Assembly: GCA_007128345.1 (NCBI GenBank)
Contig: SKXS01000284.1
Coordinates: 1 to 5,297 of the forward strand
DNA: 5,297 nt
Source of the DNA: Spirochaetia bacterium
GTDB taxonomy: Bacteria > Spirochaetota > Spirochaetia > PWKH01
Reading direction: 5' to 3'
The notes beneath the pieces were generated by a model. It saw nothing but the letters and a program-made list of their open reading frames with translations, had not been told where the DNA came from and made no database searches. Every line of letters starts with the position of its first letter. Within the stretch, counting starts at the first letter, position 1. Positions 1 to 5,297 of the stretch are shown one piece after another. Made by a program: the position numbers and the translations under genes.

Positions 1-855
1 ATACCCGTACCCCATGCCCCACCCAAGAATGTTTACCTCTTCTATGGGTCACTGCACTGTGAAGAAGAAGAGCTGGTGACCCTGGGTTCCCGCACCCTTG
101 CTGTTACCGCCTTGGGTAAAACTATAGAAGAGGCTCAAGAACTTGCTGAATCGTATATTCAGCAAACTAAGGGCAGTTTGACCTACCGGCCGGATATCGG
201 CACCCGTGAGCTTGTGGAACGGAGAATCCGTCATATGGATGAACTTCGCGGAAGACCGCTCCGTATTGCTGTACTGGGTTCCACCAAGGGCACATCGCTG
301 CAGCCTCTCATCAATGAGCTGAAGGATTTCGGCAAAGAAGCTGCGCTTGAAGTGGTGGTATCTGACCGGAAAAACGCCTATATTCTAGAACGTGCCAGTA
401 TGCATGGAATTCCAGGCATCTGGATAAACACAAAAGACGCCCTGGGAAAAAAGAAGTCCCGTGAAGCTTTTGATGCTGAATTAGCATCCATACTGACCGC
501 CTATCGGGCAGACCTGGTGCTGTGCGTCGGATTCATGAGGATTCTCTCACCGCAATTCTGCGAGACATGGAACGGCCGGGTGCTCAATATCCATCCGTCA
601 CTGCTGCCCGATTTCGCCGGGGGAATGGATATGGATGTGCATCAGCAGGTTCTTGATGCACGCCGCCGGGAGAGCGGATGCACGCTTCACTTCGTTACCC
701 CGGATGTGGATGCCGGACCGGTTTTCATGCAGAAGAAGTGTCCTGTTTTCCCTGATGATACAGCAGCTGCATTGAAGCAGAGGGTTCAGGATTTGGAGGG
801 GCACGTGCTCATTGAAGCGGTGAAGATTTTTGCAGAGAATCGATTTTTGGTATAG
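1..855 (+). CDS. purD-purN: PurD-PurN fusion: GAR synthetase C-terminus joined to GAR formyltransferase (5' truncated)
   Basis: The frame is open from base 1 to TAG at 853-855 (284 residues seen, numbered from base 1). Residues ~10-67 match the C-terminal end of PurD, with GSRTLAVTALGKT followed by an RPDIG motif at 63-67. A linker of about 20 residues leads to a complete PurN domain (~86-284). PurN hallmarks are the phosphate loop GSTKGTSLQ (93-101), GFMRILSP (177-184) and NIHPSLLP (196-203). The catalytic set known from E. coli PurN is intact as N196, H198 and D237 (in DVDAGP). PurD makes glycinamide ribonucleotide from phosphoribosylamine, glycine and ATP. PurN then formylates it with 10-formyl-tetrahydrofolate, so substrate and product are handled on one cytosolic chain. 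Roughly 350-400 PurD residues should lie upstream. A GTG at 76 is in frame but falls inside the conserved PurD segment, so it is not the start. The gene sits 10 bases before purH. The domain calls are strong; that both activities work is inferred. Confidence 0.93.
   Translation: MPVPHAPPKNVYLFYGSLHCEEEELVTLGSRTLAVTALGKTIEEAQELAESYIQQTKGSLTYRPDIGTRELVERRIRHMDELRGRPLRIAVLGSTKGTSLQPLINELKDFGKEAALEVVVSDRKNAYILERASMHGIPGIWINTKDALGKKKSREAFDAELASILTAYRADLVLCVGFMRILSPQFCETWNGRVLNIHPSLLPDFAGGMDMDVHQQVLDARRRESGCTLHFVTPDVDAGPVFMQKKCPVFPDDTAAALKQRVQDLEGHVLIEAVKIFAENRFLV
221..237 (+). promoter_or_regulatory. Possible internal ribosome binding site and ATG for stand-alone PurN
   Basis: GGAG at 221-224 lies 10 bases before an in-frame ATG at 235-237, which is residue 79 of the visible fusion. 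The ATG falls in the linker, just after the PurD domain ends and seven residues before the PurN core. Starting here would yield a 206-residue protein, close to the usual PurN length of about 190-215. The spacing is at the long end and the match is short, so this may be chance. Confidence 0.2.
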
Positions 856-860
856 GGAGG
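854..860 (+). promoter_or_regulatory. purH ribosome binding site (decides the start)
   Basis: AGGGAGG at 854-860 overlaps the TAG of the upstream gene and lies 5 bases before ATG 866. It selects 866 over the earlier in-frame ATG at 830, which is inside the PurN coding sequence and has no comparable site. Its position on the upstream stop codon suggests coupled translation. Confidence 0.8.
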
Positions 861-865
861 GTGTT

Positions 866-2416
866 ATGCATAAAGAAATAGTACCGATCAAACGGGCGCT
901 GCTGTCTGTTTCAGACAAGACAGGCATCGTATCTCTGGCTCAAGCCCTTCATGGGCTGGGTATCGAAATCATTTCTACAGGCGGAACGGCCGCACTGCTG
1001 GCAGGCAACGGCATCCCGGTAACATCGATTTCTGAAGTTACCGGGTTTCCTGAAATGATGAACGGCAGGCTGAAGACCCTCCATCCTATGATTCATGGCG
1101 GAATCCTTGGTCTCAGGGACCGCCACGATGGAGATGCACAATCTCATGGCATCCAATGGATCGATCTGGTAGTATGCAATCTCTACCCGTTTGCAAAAAC
1201 AATTGAGGAGCCATCTGCCTCTGTTGACGCTGCTATGGAACAAATCGATATTGGAGGACCGACCATGATTCGCTCTGCCGCCAAGAATGTCGGTTGGGTG
1301 ACGGTGCTCACGGATACATCACAATACGGACCGCTGTTTGATGAGCTTTCAGACCATGGCGGTGTGAGCTTTGAGACGCGGAGAGCCTGCTCAGCTGCAG
1401 CGTTCAGGCATACCGCCTCCTATGATGCGCTCATCCAGTCATACCTTACCGATGATCCATTCCCCCAAGCAATTACCTGCACCTTCACCAGGCATCAGTC
1501 CCTCCGATACGGAGAAAACCCGCACCAGCGCTCAGCTTCCTATAGAGCTGTGCTTCCCCCAGACAAGCGGGATGACCTTTCTGTGCTCAACGCTGAAGTG
1601 CTCGGAGGCAAGGAATTGTCTTTTAACAATATCAACGATGCGGACGGGGCGCTGCTGACACTCAGGGAGTTCTCCCAGCCTGCATGCGTGGTGGTGAAGC
1701 ATGCCAACCCCTGCGGAGTTGCGCAGCGTGATGATATTACCGAAGCGCTCACTTGTGCAGTTGAAGCAGACAAGCTCTCAGCCTTTGGAGGTGTTATTGC
1801 AGTCAATCGGACATGTACGAAGGAAATCGCAGCATACCTGAGGAATTTCTTCTTTGAGATCATGATCGCTCCTGACTACGATCCCAAGGCTCTGGACATG
1901 CTCAAGCGTAAGAAACAGCTGCGCATCCTGAAGACCGGTGAGATATCTCCTCTTAAACAGGTGCAGGTCTGGAAGTACGTGTCAGGGGGACTGCTGCTCC
2001 AGGATGCAGACACTTCGGCAGTGGGGAAGGAGGAACTCCAGACTGTTACGAAAAGGACCCCCGACGACCAGGAGACAGAGGATATGCTCTTTGCCTGGAA
2101 GGTACTTAAGCATGTGAAGTCCAATGGAATACTCACAGCCAAAGACAGGATAACCCAGGGAATTGGACCCGGACAGGTATCCCGGGTGGATGCAGTACGC
2201 ATAGCCCTGCAGAAGACACCGGTAACCGATGGAGCTGTGCTTGCCTCCGATGCATTCTTTCCCTTCCGGGATAGTATTGACGAAATTGCAGCAACGGGTA
2301 TCCGTGCGATAATACAGCCAGGTGGATCCGTCAGGGACCAGGAAGTTATTGACGCATGCGATGAGCACGGCATTGCCATGGTGTTTACCGGCATCCGCTG
2401 CTTCTTCCATGGATAA
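866..2416 (+). CDS. purH: PurH: bifunctional AICAR formyltransferase / IMP cyclohydrolase
   Basis: This 516-residue protein is full length for bacterial PurH (about 510-530). It carries out the last two steps to IMP: formylation of AICAR with 10-formyl-tetrahydrofolate, then ring closure. The N-terminal cyclohydrolase (MGS-like) domain covers about residues 9-150, opening with ALLSVSDKTG. Residues equivalent to human ATIC K66, Y104, D125 and K137 are K70, Y107, D128 and K140. The transformylase domain shows RYGENPHQ (214-221), the catalytic Lys-His pair K278-H279 in VVKHANPCG, SAFGG, GIGPGQ and SDAFFPFRD (461-469). The start at ATG 866 has a strong ribosome site; an ATG at 830 would add 12 residues unlike the family. 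The C-terminus ends RCFFHG where most bacterial PurH end RHFRH; the Arg is kept (R511). It follows purD-purN by 10 bases and precedes an OsmC-family gene by 14, so the three are probably cotranscribed. Confidence 0.97.
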   Translation: MHKEIVPIKRALLSVSDKTGIVSLAQALHGLGIEIISTGGTAALLAGNGIPVTSISEVTGFPEMMNGRLKTLHPMIHGGILGLRDRHDGDAQSHGIQWIDLVVCNLYPFAKTIEEPSASVDAAMEQIDIGGPTMIRSAAKNVGWVTVLTDTSQYGPLFDELSDHGGVSFETRRACSAAAFRHTASYDALIQSYLTDDPFPQAITCTFTRHQSLRYGENPHQRSASYRAVLPPDKRDDLSVLNAEVLGGKELSFNNINDADGALLTLREFSQPACVVVKHANPCGVAQRDDITEALTCAVEADKLSAFGGVIAVNRTCTKEIAAYLRNFFFEIMIAPDYDPKALDMLKRKKQLRILKTGEISPLKQVQVWKYVSGGLLLQDADTSAVGKEELQTVTKRTPDDQETEDMLFAWKVLKHVKSNGILTAKDRITQGIGPGQVSRVDAVRIALQKTPVTDGAVLASDAFFPFRDSIDEIAATGIRAIIQPGGSVRDQEVIDACDEHGIAMVFTGIRCFFHG

Positions 2417-2417
2417 C

Positions 2418-2424
2418 AGGAGGT
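2418..2424 (+). promoter_or_regulatory. Strong ribosome binding site for the OsmC-family gene
   Basis: AGGAGGT at 2418-2424 is a full Shine-Dalgarno match beginning one base after the purH stop, with a 6-base spacer to ATG 2431. It supports independent, efficient translation of the third gene within the same transcript. Confidence 0.85.
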
Positions 2425-2430
2425 CAAGCC

Positions 2431-2829
2431 ATGGGAACTTCCCACACTGTTTCTTTTTCAGCAGGCCAGGATGGCTGGATGGGCAGGACGTCGCTGGGGA
2501 CGGAGGTCTCCATTGGAGCTGCGCAGGGCAAGGTAAGACCGTATGACCTGCTGCTGCTTGCCCTGGCAAGCTGCCTCAATGCAACGTTTGAAGAAGTTTG
2601 TCAGAAGATGAAGCTTACCTGGGAACGGGTTGATCTCACGGTGAGCGGGGAAAAGCGCGATGAAGTTCCCACAACCCTGAAGCACTGCAGCATTAATGCA
2701 GCAGTTACCGGGGGGAGCGATAAAGAGAAGCTGACCCGTGCATTCGACATTGCCTCACGGTACTGTTCAGTGTACCAGACAGTACAGCAAGTCGCTCATA
2801 TGGAGTGGAGCATCACCTTTTCCAGCTAG
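2431..2829 (+). CDS. OsmC/Ohr-family protein, YhfA-like (probable thiol peroxidase-type)
   Basis: A 132-residue protein, the usual size for short OsmC-family members such as E. coli YhfA (about 134). The two family cysteines are C48 in the helix motif LALASCLNATFEE and C112 in SRYCSVYQT. The RYCSV context resembles the KYCSV of YhfA more than the CPV/CPY of OsmC or Ohr. An N-terminal strand region (1-35) with a conserved GxxxSxGxE-type pattern precedes the Cys-48 helix, and strands of the VDLTVSGEKRDE type follow. Characterised OsmC and Ohr reduce organic hydroperoxides through this Cys pair, but YhfA-type proteins have no firm biochemical role, so substrate and reductant are unknown. Two further cysteines, C57 and C86, are present. 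No signal peptide or membrane segment is seen, so it should be cytosolic. It is the last gene of the purine cluster; the link to purine synthesis is not obvious and it may simply share the transcript. Confidence 0.88.
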   Translation: MGTSHTVSFSAGQDGWMGRTSLGTEVSIGAAQGKVRPYDLLLLALASCLNATFEEVCQKMKLTWERVDLTVSGEKRDEVPTTLKHCSINAAVTGGSDKEKLTRAFDIASRYCSVYQTVQQVAHMEWSITFSS

Positions 2830-2857
2830 CATACCCTTGCATCCACGGCAGCACAGA

Positions 2858-2883
2858 GAGCAGCAGATATTGATCTTCTGCTT
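2858..2883 (+). other. Imperfect hairpin 29 bases after the OsmC-family stop
   Basis: GCAGCAGAT (2860-2868) can pair with ATCTTCTGC (2873-2881) around a 4-base loop. There is one C/T mismatch, and an A-T plus a G-U pair extend the base. It is placed where a 3'-end structure would be expected, but no T run follows, so it may be an mRNA-stabilising end, part of a Rho-type end, or chance. Confidence 0.25.
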
Positions 2884-3026
2884 CTGGCAGTATGTATATG
2901 CGTCCAATGCGCCAATGGAAAATCATGCACTATCCTTATGTACGTGCAGCGGCTAATCGGCAAGAATCAAGTGTGAACCTGCTCTTTTACTCATTCAACA
3001 GCTCTATGCATCTCTGGAAAATAAAT

Positions 3027-3141
3027 AGCTGCATCGGTATTCACCAGATCTGATGCGGTTTCACTGGACTGGATTGCTGTTTGAATTCAGCAGTTCACTA
3101 TCTGGATTCATCAAGTTGATCCATTGCTGTATGCCTTTTTT
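3027..3141 (+). other. Cluster of three hairpins and a T run: possible structured leader
   Basis: Three successive potential stems can be drawn by hand. Stem A pairs 3027-3037 with 3050-3060 (11 pairs, three of them G-U, 12-base loop). Stem B pairs 3070-3079 with 3088-3097 (10 pairs, two G-U, 8-base loop). Stem C pairs 3103-3108 with 3118-3123 (6 pairs, one G-U). TTTTTT follows at 3136-3141. The G-U pairs fit only + strand RNA. The right arm of stem B can instead pair with 3123-3129, nearer the T run. It matches no riboswitch class I recognise, and energies were not computed. It could be a leader of the crt transcript or the tail of the purine transcript. Confidence 0.3.
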
Positions 3142-3149
3142 ACATGGGT

Positions 3150-3170
3150 CATGGGATTATGAATATCATG
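3150..3170. repeat. Short imperfect inverted repeat upstream of crtI
   Basis: CATGGGATT (3150-3158) and AATATCATG (3162-3170) form arms matching at 7 of 9 positions around a 3-base centre. The centre is about 77 bases before the crtI start. Size and position would suit a dimeric regulator site, but the match is modest and no regulator gene is in the window. Confidence 0.15.
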
Positions 3171-3200
3171 CAGCCTGTGCAGTCATCAGATTCATTTTTA

Positions 3201-3229
3201 TTGCAAACCATGCAGGTATTTGTTAGGAT
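3201..3229 (+). promoter_or_regulatory. Weak sigma-70-like promoter candidate for crtI
   Basis: TTGCAA (3201-3206) and TAGGAT (3224-3229) are separated by exactly 17 bases, each matching 4 of 6 consensus bases. Transcription would begin near 3236-3237, at or next to the crtI ATG, giving an almost leaderless message. The -10 element overlaps the likely ribosome site, so both readings cannot serve the same transcript. Confidence 0.2.
3225..3228 (+). promoter_or_regulatory. crtI ribosome binding site (decides the start)
   Basis: AGGA at 3225-3228, followed by a further GGG at 3231-3233, lies 8 bases before ATG 3237. That ATG opens MKKHAVVIGAGYGG, where the family begins. It favours 3237 over the in-frame ATG at 3144, which would add 31 unrelated residues. 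Confidence 0.6.
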
Positions 3230-3236
3230 AGGGTTC

Positions 3237-4712
3237 ATGAAGAAACACGCAGTTGTGATAGGCGCCGGATACGGGGGATTGAGCTGCTCTGCATTACTTG
3301 CCCGGGACGGATGGAAGGTAACTCTCCTTGAGAAGAACGGCCAGACCGGCGGAAGGGCCAGAAACTGGGTATCCGATGGGTTCACCTTTGACATGGGGCC
3401 CTCCTGGTATTTAATGCCGGAGGTATTTGACCGGTACTTTTCCCTGTTCCAGGCAAACAGGGAGGATTACTATGGTCTGCTGCCTTTGAATCCCTACTAC
3501 AAGGTGTTCTTCAGTCCCAGTGATCATGCCTGCCTCTCGCCGAATCTGCAGGAGAACATCAAGCTCTTCGACTCCTTCGAACCCGGCGGTGGTGCGGCCC
3601 TGCAGCGCTATATTGACCAGGCAACCTACAAATACCATATAGCCATGAAGGAATTTCTCTATCGAGACTACAAGCATCTCACTGATTTCTTCAACAGACG
3701 GATCATCTTTGAAGGCCTGAAGCTTGACGTGTTCAAGAAACTCGATTCGTTTGTCAGCACCTTTGTAAGCGACAGACGGGCAAAGCAGATCCTCGAATAT
3801 GCCATGGTCTTCTTGGGAACCAGTCCTGTAGATGCGCCCGCACTCTATTCCATTATGTCCCACGTGGATTTGGGCCTGGGAGTGTACTTTCCCCAGGGGG
3901 GGATGGCGGGAGTTGCCCAGGGACTGGAGAAACTCTGCCGGGAAATGGGTGTGGATATCCAGACGAATCAGGAAGTTACCAGCATATCGGTAACGGCCAA
4001 CCAGGCTACTGCTGTGCATACCCGAGAAGGATCATTCAGCGTCGACATCGTCGTCTCCGGGGCAGATTACCGTCACGTAGAATGCGAACTTCTCCCTCCA
4101 CAGGCGGCAACCTATATACCCTCCTATTGGGATAAACGGGTAGTTGCCCCGTCCATGTTCATAGCCTACCTGGGAATAGGCCGCAGGCTTTCAGGTCTGG
4201 AGCACCACAATCTCTACTTCAGCGATCCCTGGGAAACCCACTTCGACAAGATATTCAAGCATCCCCAGTGGCCCATGGAGCCCTGTTTCTACCTCAGCTG
4301 CATATCCAAGACAGATGCATCATCTGCTCCTGAAGGGTGCGAGAACGTCTTCATCCTGGTACCGACAGCCCCGGGACTTGCCGATTCTGAAGAACAGCGC
4401 GAGGCCTACTTCGACCATATCATTGATCATGTGCGTGAAGTCACCGGCGAGGACCTGAAACAGGATATTCTTGTCAAACGCATATACTCTCACCGGGACT
4501 TCATACAGGACTATAACGCATTCAAAGGGACTGCACTGGGGCTCTCCCATACACTTCGCCAGACTGCAGTGTTCAGACCTGCTTCCCGCAGTAAAAAGGT
4601 CCGTAATCTCTTCTACACGGGGCAGTATACCCATCCCGGTGTCGGAGTTCCCATGGTCCTTATCGCATCAGAGGTTGCTGCAAACGAGATCCGGAGCGCC
4701 TATGGTCCATGA
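3237..4712 (+). CDS. crtI: CrtI-type phytoene desaturase (carotenoid dehydrogenase family)
   Basis: A 491-residue protein, normal for bacterial CrtI (about 490-510). It is an FAD-dependent enzyme that inserts double bonds into phytoene, usually giving lycopene, at the membrane surface. The N-terminal dinucleotide-binding fold is clear: GAGYGG at 9-14, E32 in LLEK for the ribose, and GGRAR at 38-42. FDMGPSWYLMPEVF follows near residue 54. The C-terminal carotenoid dehydrogenase signature FYTGQYTHPGVGVP is at 459-472, leading into the final helix. The start at 3237 puts the FAD motif right at the N-terminus, as in relatives. The downstream crtB starts within the last codons of this gene, so the two are cotranscribed and coupled. 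Relatives in this family also act on diapophytoene, neurosporene derivatives or as isomerases. The adjacent phytoene synthase makes phytoene desaturase most likely, but the number of desaturation steps cannot be read from sequence. Confidence 0.93.
   Translation: MKKHAVVIGAGYGGLSCSALLARDGWKVTLLEKNGQTGGRARNWVSDGFTFDMGPSWYLMPEVFDRYFSLFQANREDYYGLLPLNPYYKVFFSPSDHACLSPNLQENIKLFDSFEPGGGAALQRYIDQATYKYHIAMKEFLYRDYKHLTDFFNRRIIFEGLKLDVFKKLDSFVSTFVSDRRAKQILEYAMVFLGTSPVDAPALYSIMSHVDLGLGVYFPQGGMAGVAQGLEKLCREMGVDIQTNQEVTSISVTANQATAVHTREGSFSVDIVVSGADYRHVECELLPPQAATYIPSYWDKRVVAPSMFIAYLGIGRRLSGLEHHNLYFSDPWETHFDKIFKHPQWPMEPCFYLSCISKTDASSAPEGCENVFILVPTAPGLADSEEQREAYFDHIIDHVREVTGEDLKQDILVKRIYSHRDFIQDYNAFKGTALGLSHTLRQTAVFRPASRSKKVRNLFYTGQYTHPGVGVPMVLIASEVAANEIRSAYGP
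4693..4696 (+). promoter_or_regulatory. crtB ribosome binding site inside crtI
   Basis: GGAG at 4693-4696 lies within the end of crtI, 5 bases before ATG 4702. It supports that ATG as the crtB start and so the 11-base overlap with crtI. Confidence 0.7.
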
Positions 4713-5297
4713 GCACCATGAACACATATTCCGTGCAGGAAGCAGAACCTACTACTACAGTTCCCGATTTTTCCCAAAACCGGTGCGAGATGATGTAACC
4801 ATACTCTACGGGTTTGTCAGGGTCGCAGATAATTTTGTTGACACCATCCCCCAGCAGCCGGAAGGATTCAAGCGTTTCTGCGGGATGTACCGCAAAGCCA
4901 GCAGTACAGGTAAGCCCTCGGGGGACCGAATCATCGACTCATTCATTGAGCTCGAAAAGAGACGTTCATTTAACCCAGCCTGGACAGAAGCGTTTCTCAC
5001 TTCTATGGAGATGGACCTGACCAAACAGGTGTACGAATCACTGGATGAGACACTGAAGTATATATATGGATCTGCAGAAGTTATAGGTCTCTTCATGGCA
5101 CGAATCATGGAACTGCCCGAAGCAGCTGACTTTGCCGCATCCAGACTCGGCCGTGCCATGCAGTATATCAACTTTATTCGTGATATTGATGAAGACCTCT
5201 CTTTGGGAAGGCAGTACCTGCCTTCAGCTGATGCAGGACTGCCCGATTTACGCAGGGAGAGCGCTGAGGCTGAACGTGAAGCATTTATCGCCTACAT
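4702..5297 (+). CDS. crtB: CrtB phytoene synthase (3' truncated by window end)
   Basis: The frame runs open from ATG 4702 to the window edge: 198 residues, roughly two thirds of a usual ~280-310. The family condenses two geranylgeranyl diphosphates head-to-head to phytoene using Mg2+. Seen in order are FRAGSRTYYYSSRFFP near the start, the first aspartate motif VADNFVD (D43 and D47 of DxxxD), MEMDL (102-106) and YIYGSAEVIG (120-129). The second signature LGRAMQ..NFIRD (149-161) carries the DxxxD at D161-D165, followed by GRQYLP. Both Asp pairs that bind diphosphate-Mg2+ are present. The start overlaps crtI by 11 bases and has its own ribosome site. The first motif reads DNFVD where many relatives have DD at its start. 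Squalene or diapophytoene synthases share this fold, but the crtI partner and motif wording favour phytoene synthase. An alternative ATG exists at 4719 in another frame and is not used. Confidence 0.93.
   Translation, partial: MVHEHHEHIFRAGSRTYYYSSRFFPKPVRDDVTILYGFVRVADNFVDTIPQQPEGFKRFCGMYRKASSTGKPSGDRIIDSFIELEKRRSFNPAWTEAFLTSMEMDLTKQVYESLDETLKYIYGSAEVIGLFMARIMELPEAADFAASRLGRAMQYINFIRDIDEDLSLGRQYLPSADAGLPDLRRESAEAEREAFIAY

Larger units (their letters stand above)
2830..3236 (+). other. Non-coding gap between purine and carotenoid operons
   Basis: These 407 bases hold no reading frame with a ribosome site and recognisable protein. They probably contain the end of the purine transcript and the promoter and leader of the carotenoid operon. 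Several hairpins and one T run are listed separately. No canonical intrinsic terminator (GC-rich stem directly followed by Ts) is visible after the OsmC-family gene. In-frame ATGs upstream of crtI, such as 3144, would add residues with no similarity to CrtI. Confidence 0.7.

Noticed and set aside
76..78. GTG at 76 as the start of the first gene
   Set aside because: The frame is open upstream and the residues on both sides match PurD's C-terminal domain, so the gene simply enters from the left edge.
830..865. Earlier in-frame ATG (830) as purH start
   Set aside because: It lies inside the PurN coding sequence, adds 12 residues unlike PurH, and lacks a good ribosome site; ATG 866 has AGGGAGG five bases upstream.
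1876..2569. Two overlapping - strand open frames of about 190 codons
   Set aside because: Both are antisense to purH and the OsmC-family gene, overlap each other in different frames, and encode nothing recognisable.
2926..2948. TGCAC / GTGCA inverted repeat
   Set aside because: Only five pairs with a 13-base loop; expected by chance in a stretch this long.
2738..2956. 72-codon + strand frame spanning the OsmC-family stop
   Set aside because: It begins inside the OsmC-family gene in another frame, without a ribosome site or known similarity.
3103..3141. Stem 3103-3123 plus T run as a classical intrinsic terminator
   Set aside because: Twelve bases separate the short AT-rich stem from the T run, too far for a canonical terminator; only the alternative pairing brings a stem closer.
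3144..3236. Upstream ATG (3144) as crtI start
   Set aside because: The extra 31 residues have no CrtI similarity, and ATG 3237 puts the FAD motif at the N-terminus with AGGA upstream.
3411..4019. 202-codon open frame on the - strand
   Set aside because: It lies wholly antisense to crtI, has no recognisable domain, and the + strand protein is clearly conserved.
4806..5171. 121-codon open frame on the - strand
   Set aside because: Antisense to crtB, which shows all family motifs; the low-complexity Ser-rich product looks like a shadow.

Overview
The window carries the end of a purine-biosynthesis operon followed by the start of a carotenoid operon. All genes are on the + strand and about 400 bases of non-coding DNA separate the two groups. 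The sequence is bacterial: compact operons, good Shine-Dalgarno sites and base composition near 50% GC. Nothing here fixes the lineage. A PurD-PurN fusion beside purH, plus a carotenoid crtI-crtB pair, made me think of a pigmented free-living spirochaete, but that is a weak inference from memory. Several CrtI and CrtB motifs also resemble Bacteroidetes proteins.

Region 1 (1-2829) is the purine operon. The frame is already open at base 1. It encodes the last ~67 residues of PurD (glycinamide ribonucleotide synthetase) joined in frame to a complete PurN (GAR formyltransferase). Ten bases later comes purH (AICAR formyltransferase / IMP cyclohydrolase), and 14 bases after that a small OsmC-family protein. 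Steps 2 and 3 of IMP synthesis are therefore on one polypeptide, and the last two steps are on the next gene. PurN and PurH both use 10-formyl-tetrahydrofolate. The OsmC-like gene is an unexpected passenger, probably a thiol-dependent peroxide-defence protein.

Region 2 (2830-3236) is non-coding as far as I can see. It is rich in potential RNA hairpins: 2858-2883, 3027-3060, 3070-3097 and 3103-3123. A run of six T follows at 3136-3141. A repeated ATTGCTGT allows two mutually exclusive pairings just before that T run, which is an attenuator-like layout. A weak promoter candidate sits directly at the crtI start. None of this is proven.

Region 3 (3237-5297) is the carotenoid operon. A complete crtI (phytoene desaturase family) overlaps by 11 bases a crtB (phytoene synthase) that runs off the right edge. 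CrtB condenses two geranylgeranyl diphosphates to phytoene and CrtI desaturates it, so together they would make a lycopene-type pigment. Later pathway genes may lie beyond the window.

I see no tRNA, rRNA, insertion sequence, CRISPR array or phage gene. I found no convincing new defence or mobile system. The points most worth a second look are the PurD-PurN fusion with a possible internal PurN start, and the hairpin-rich leader before crtI.
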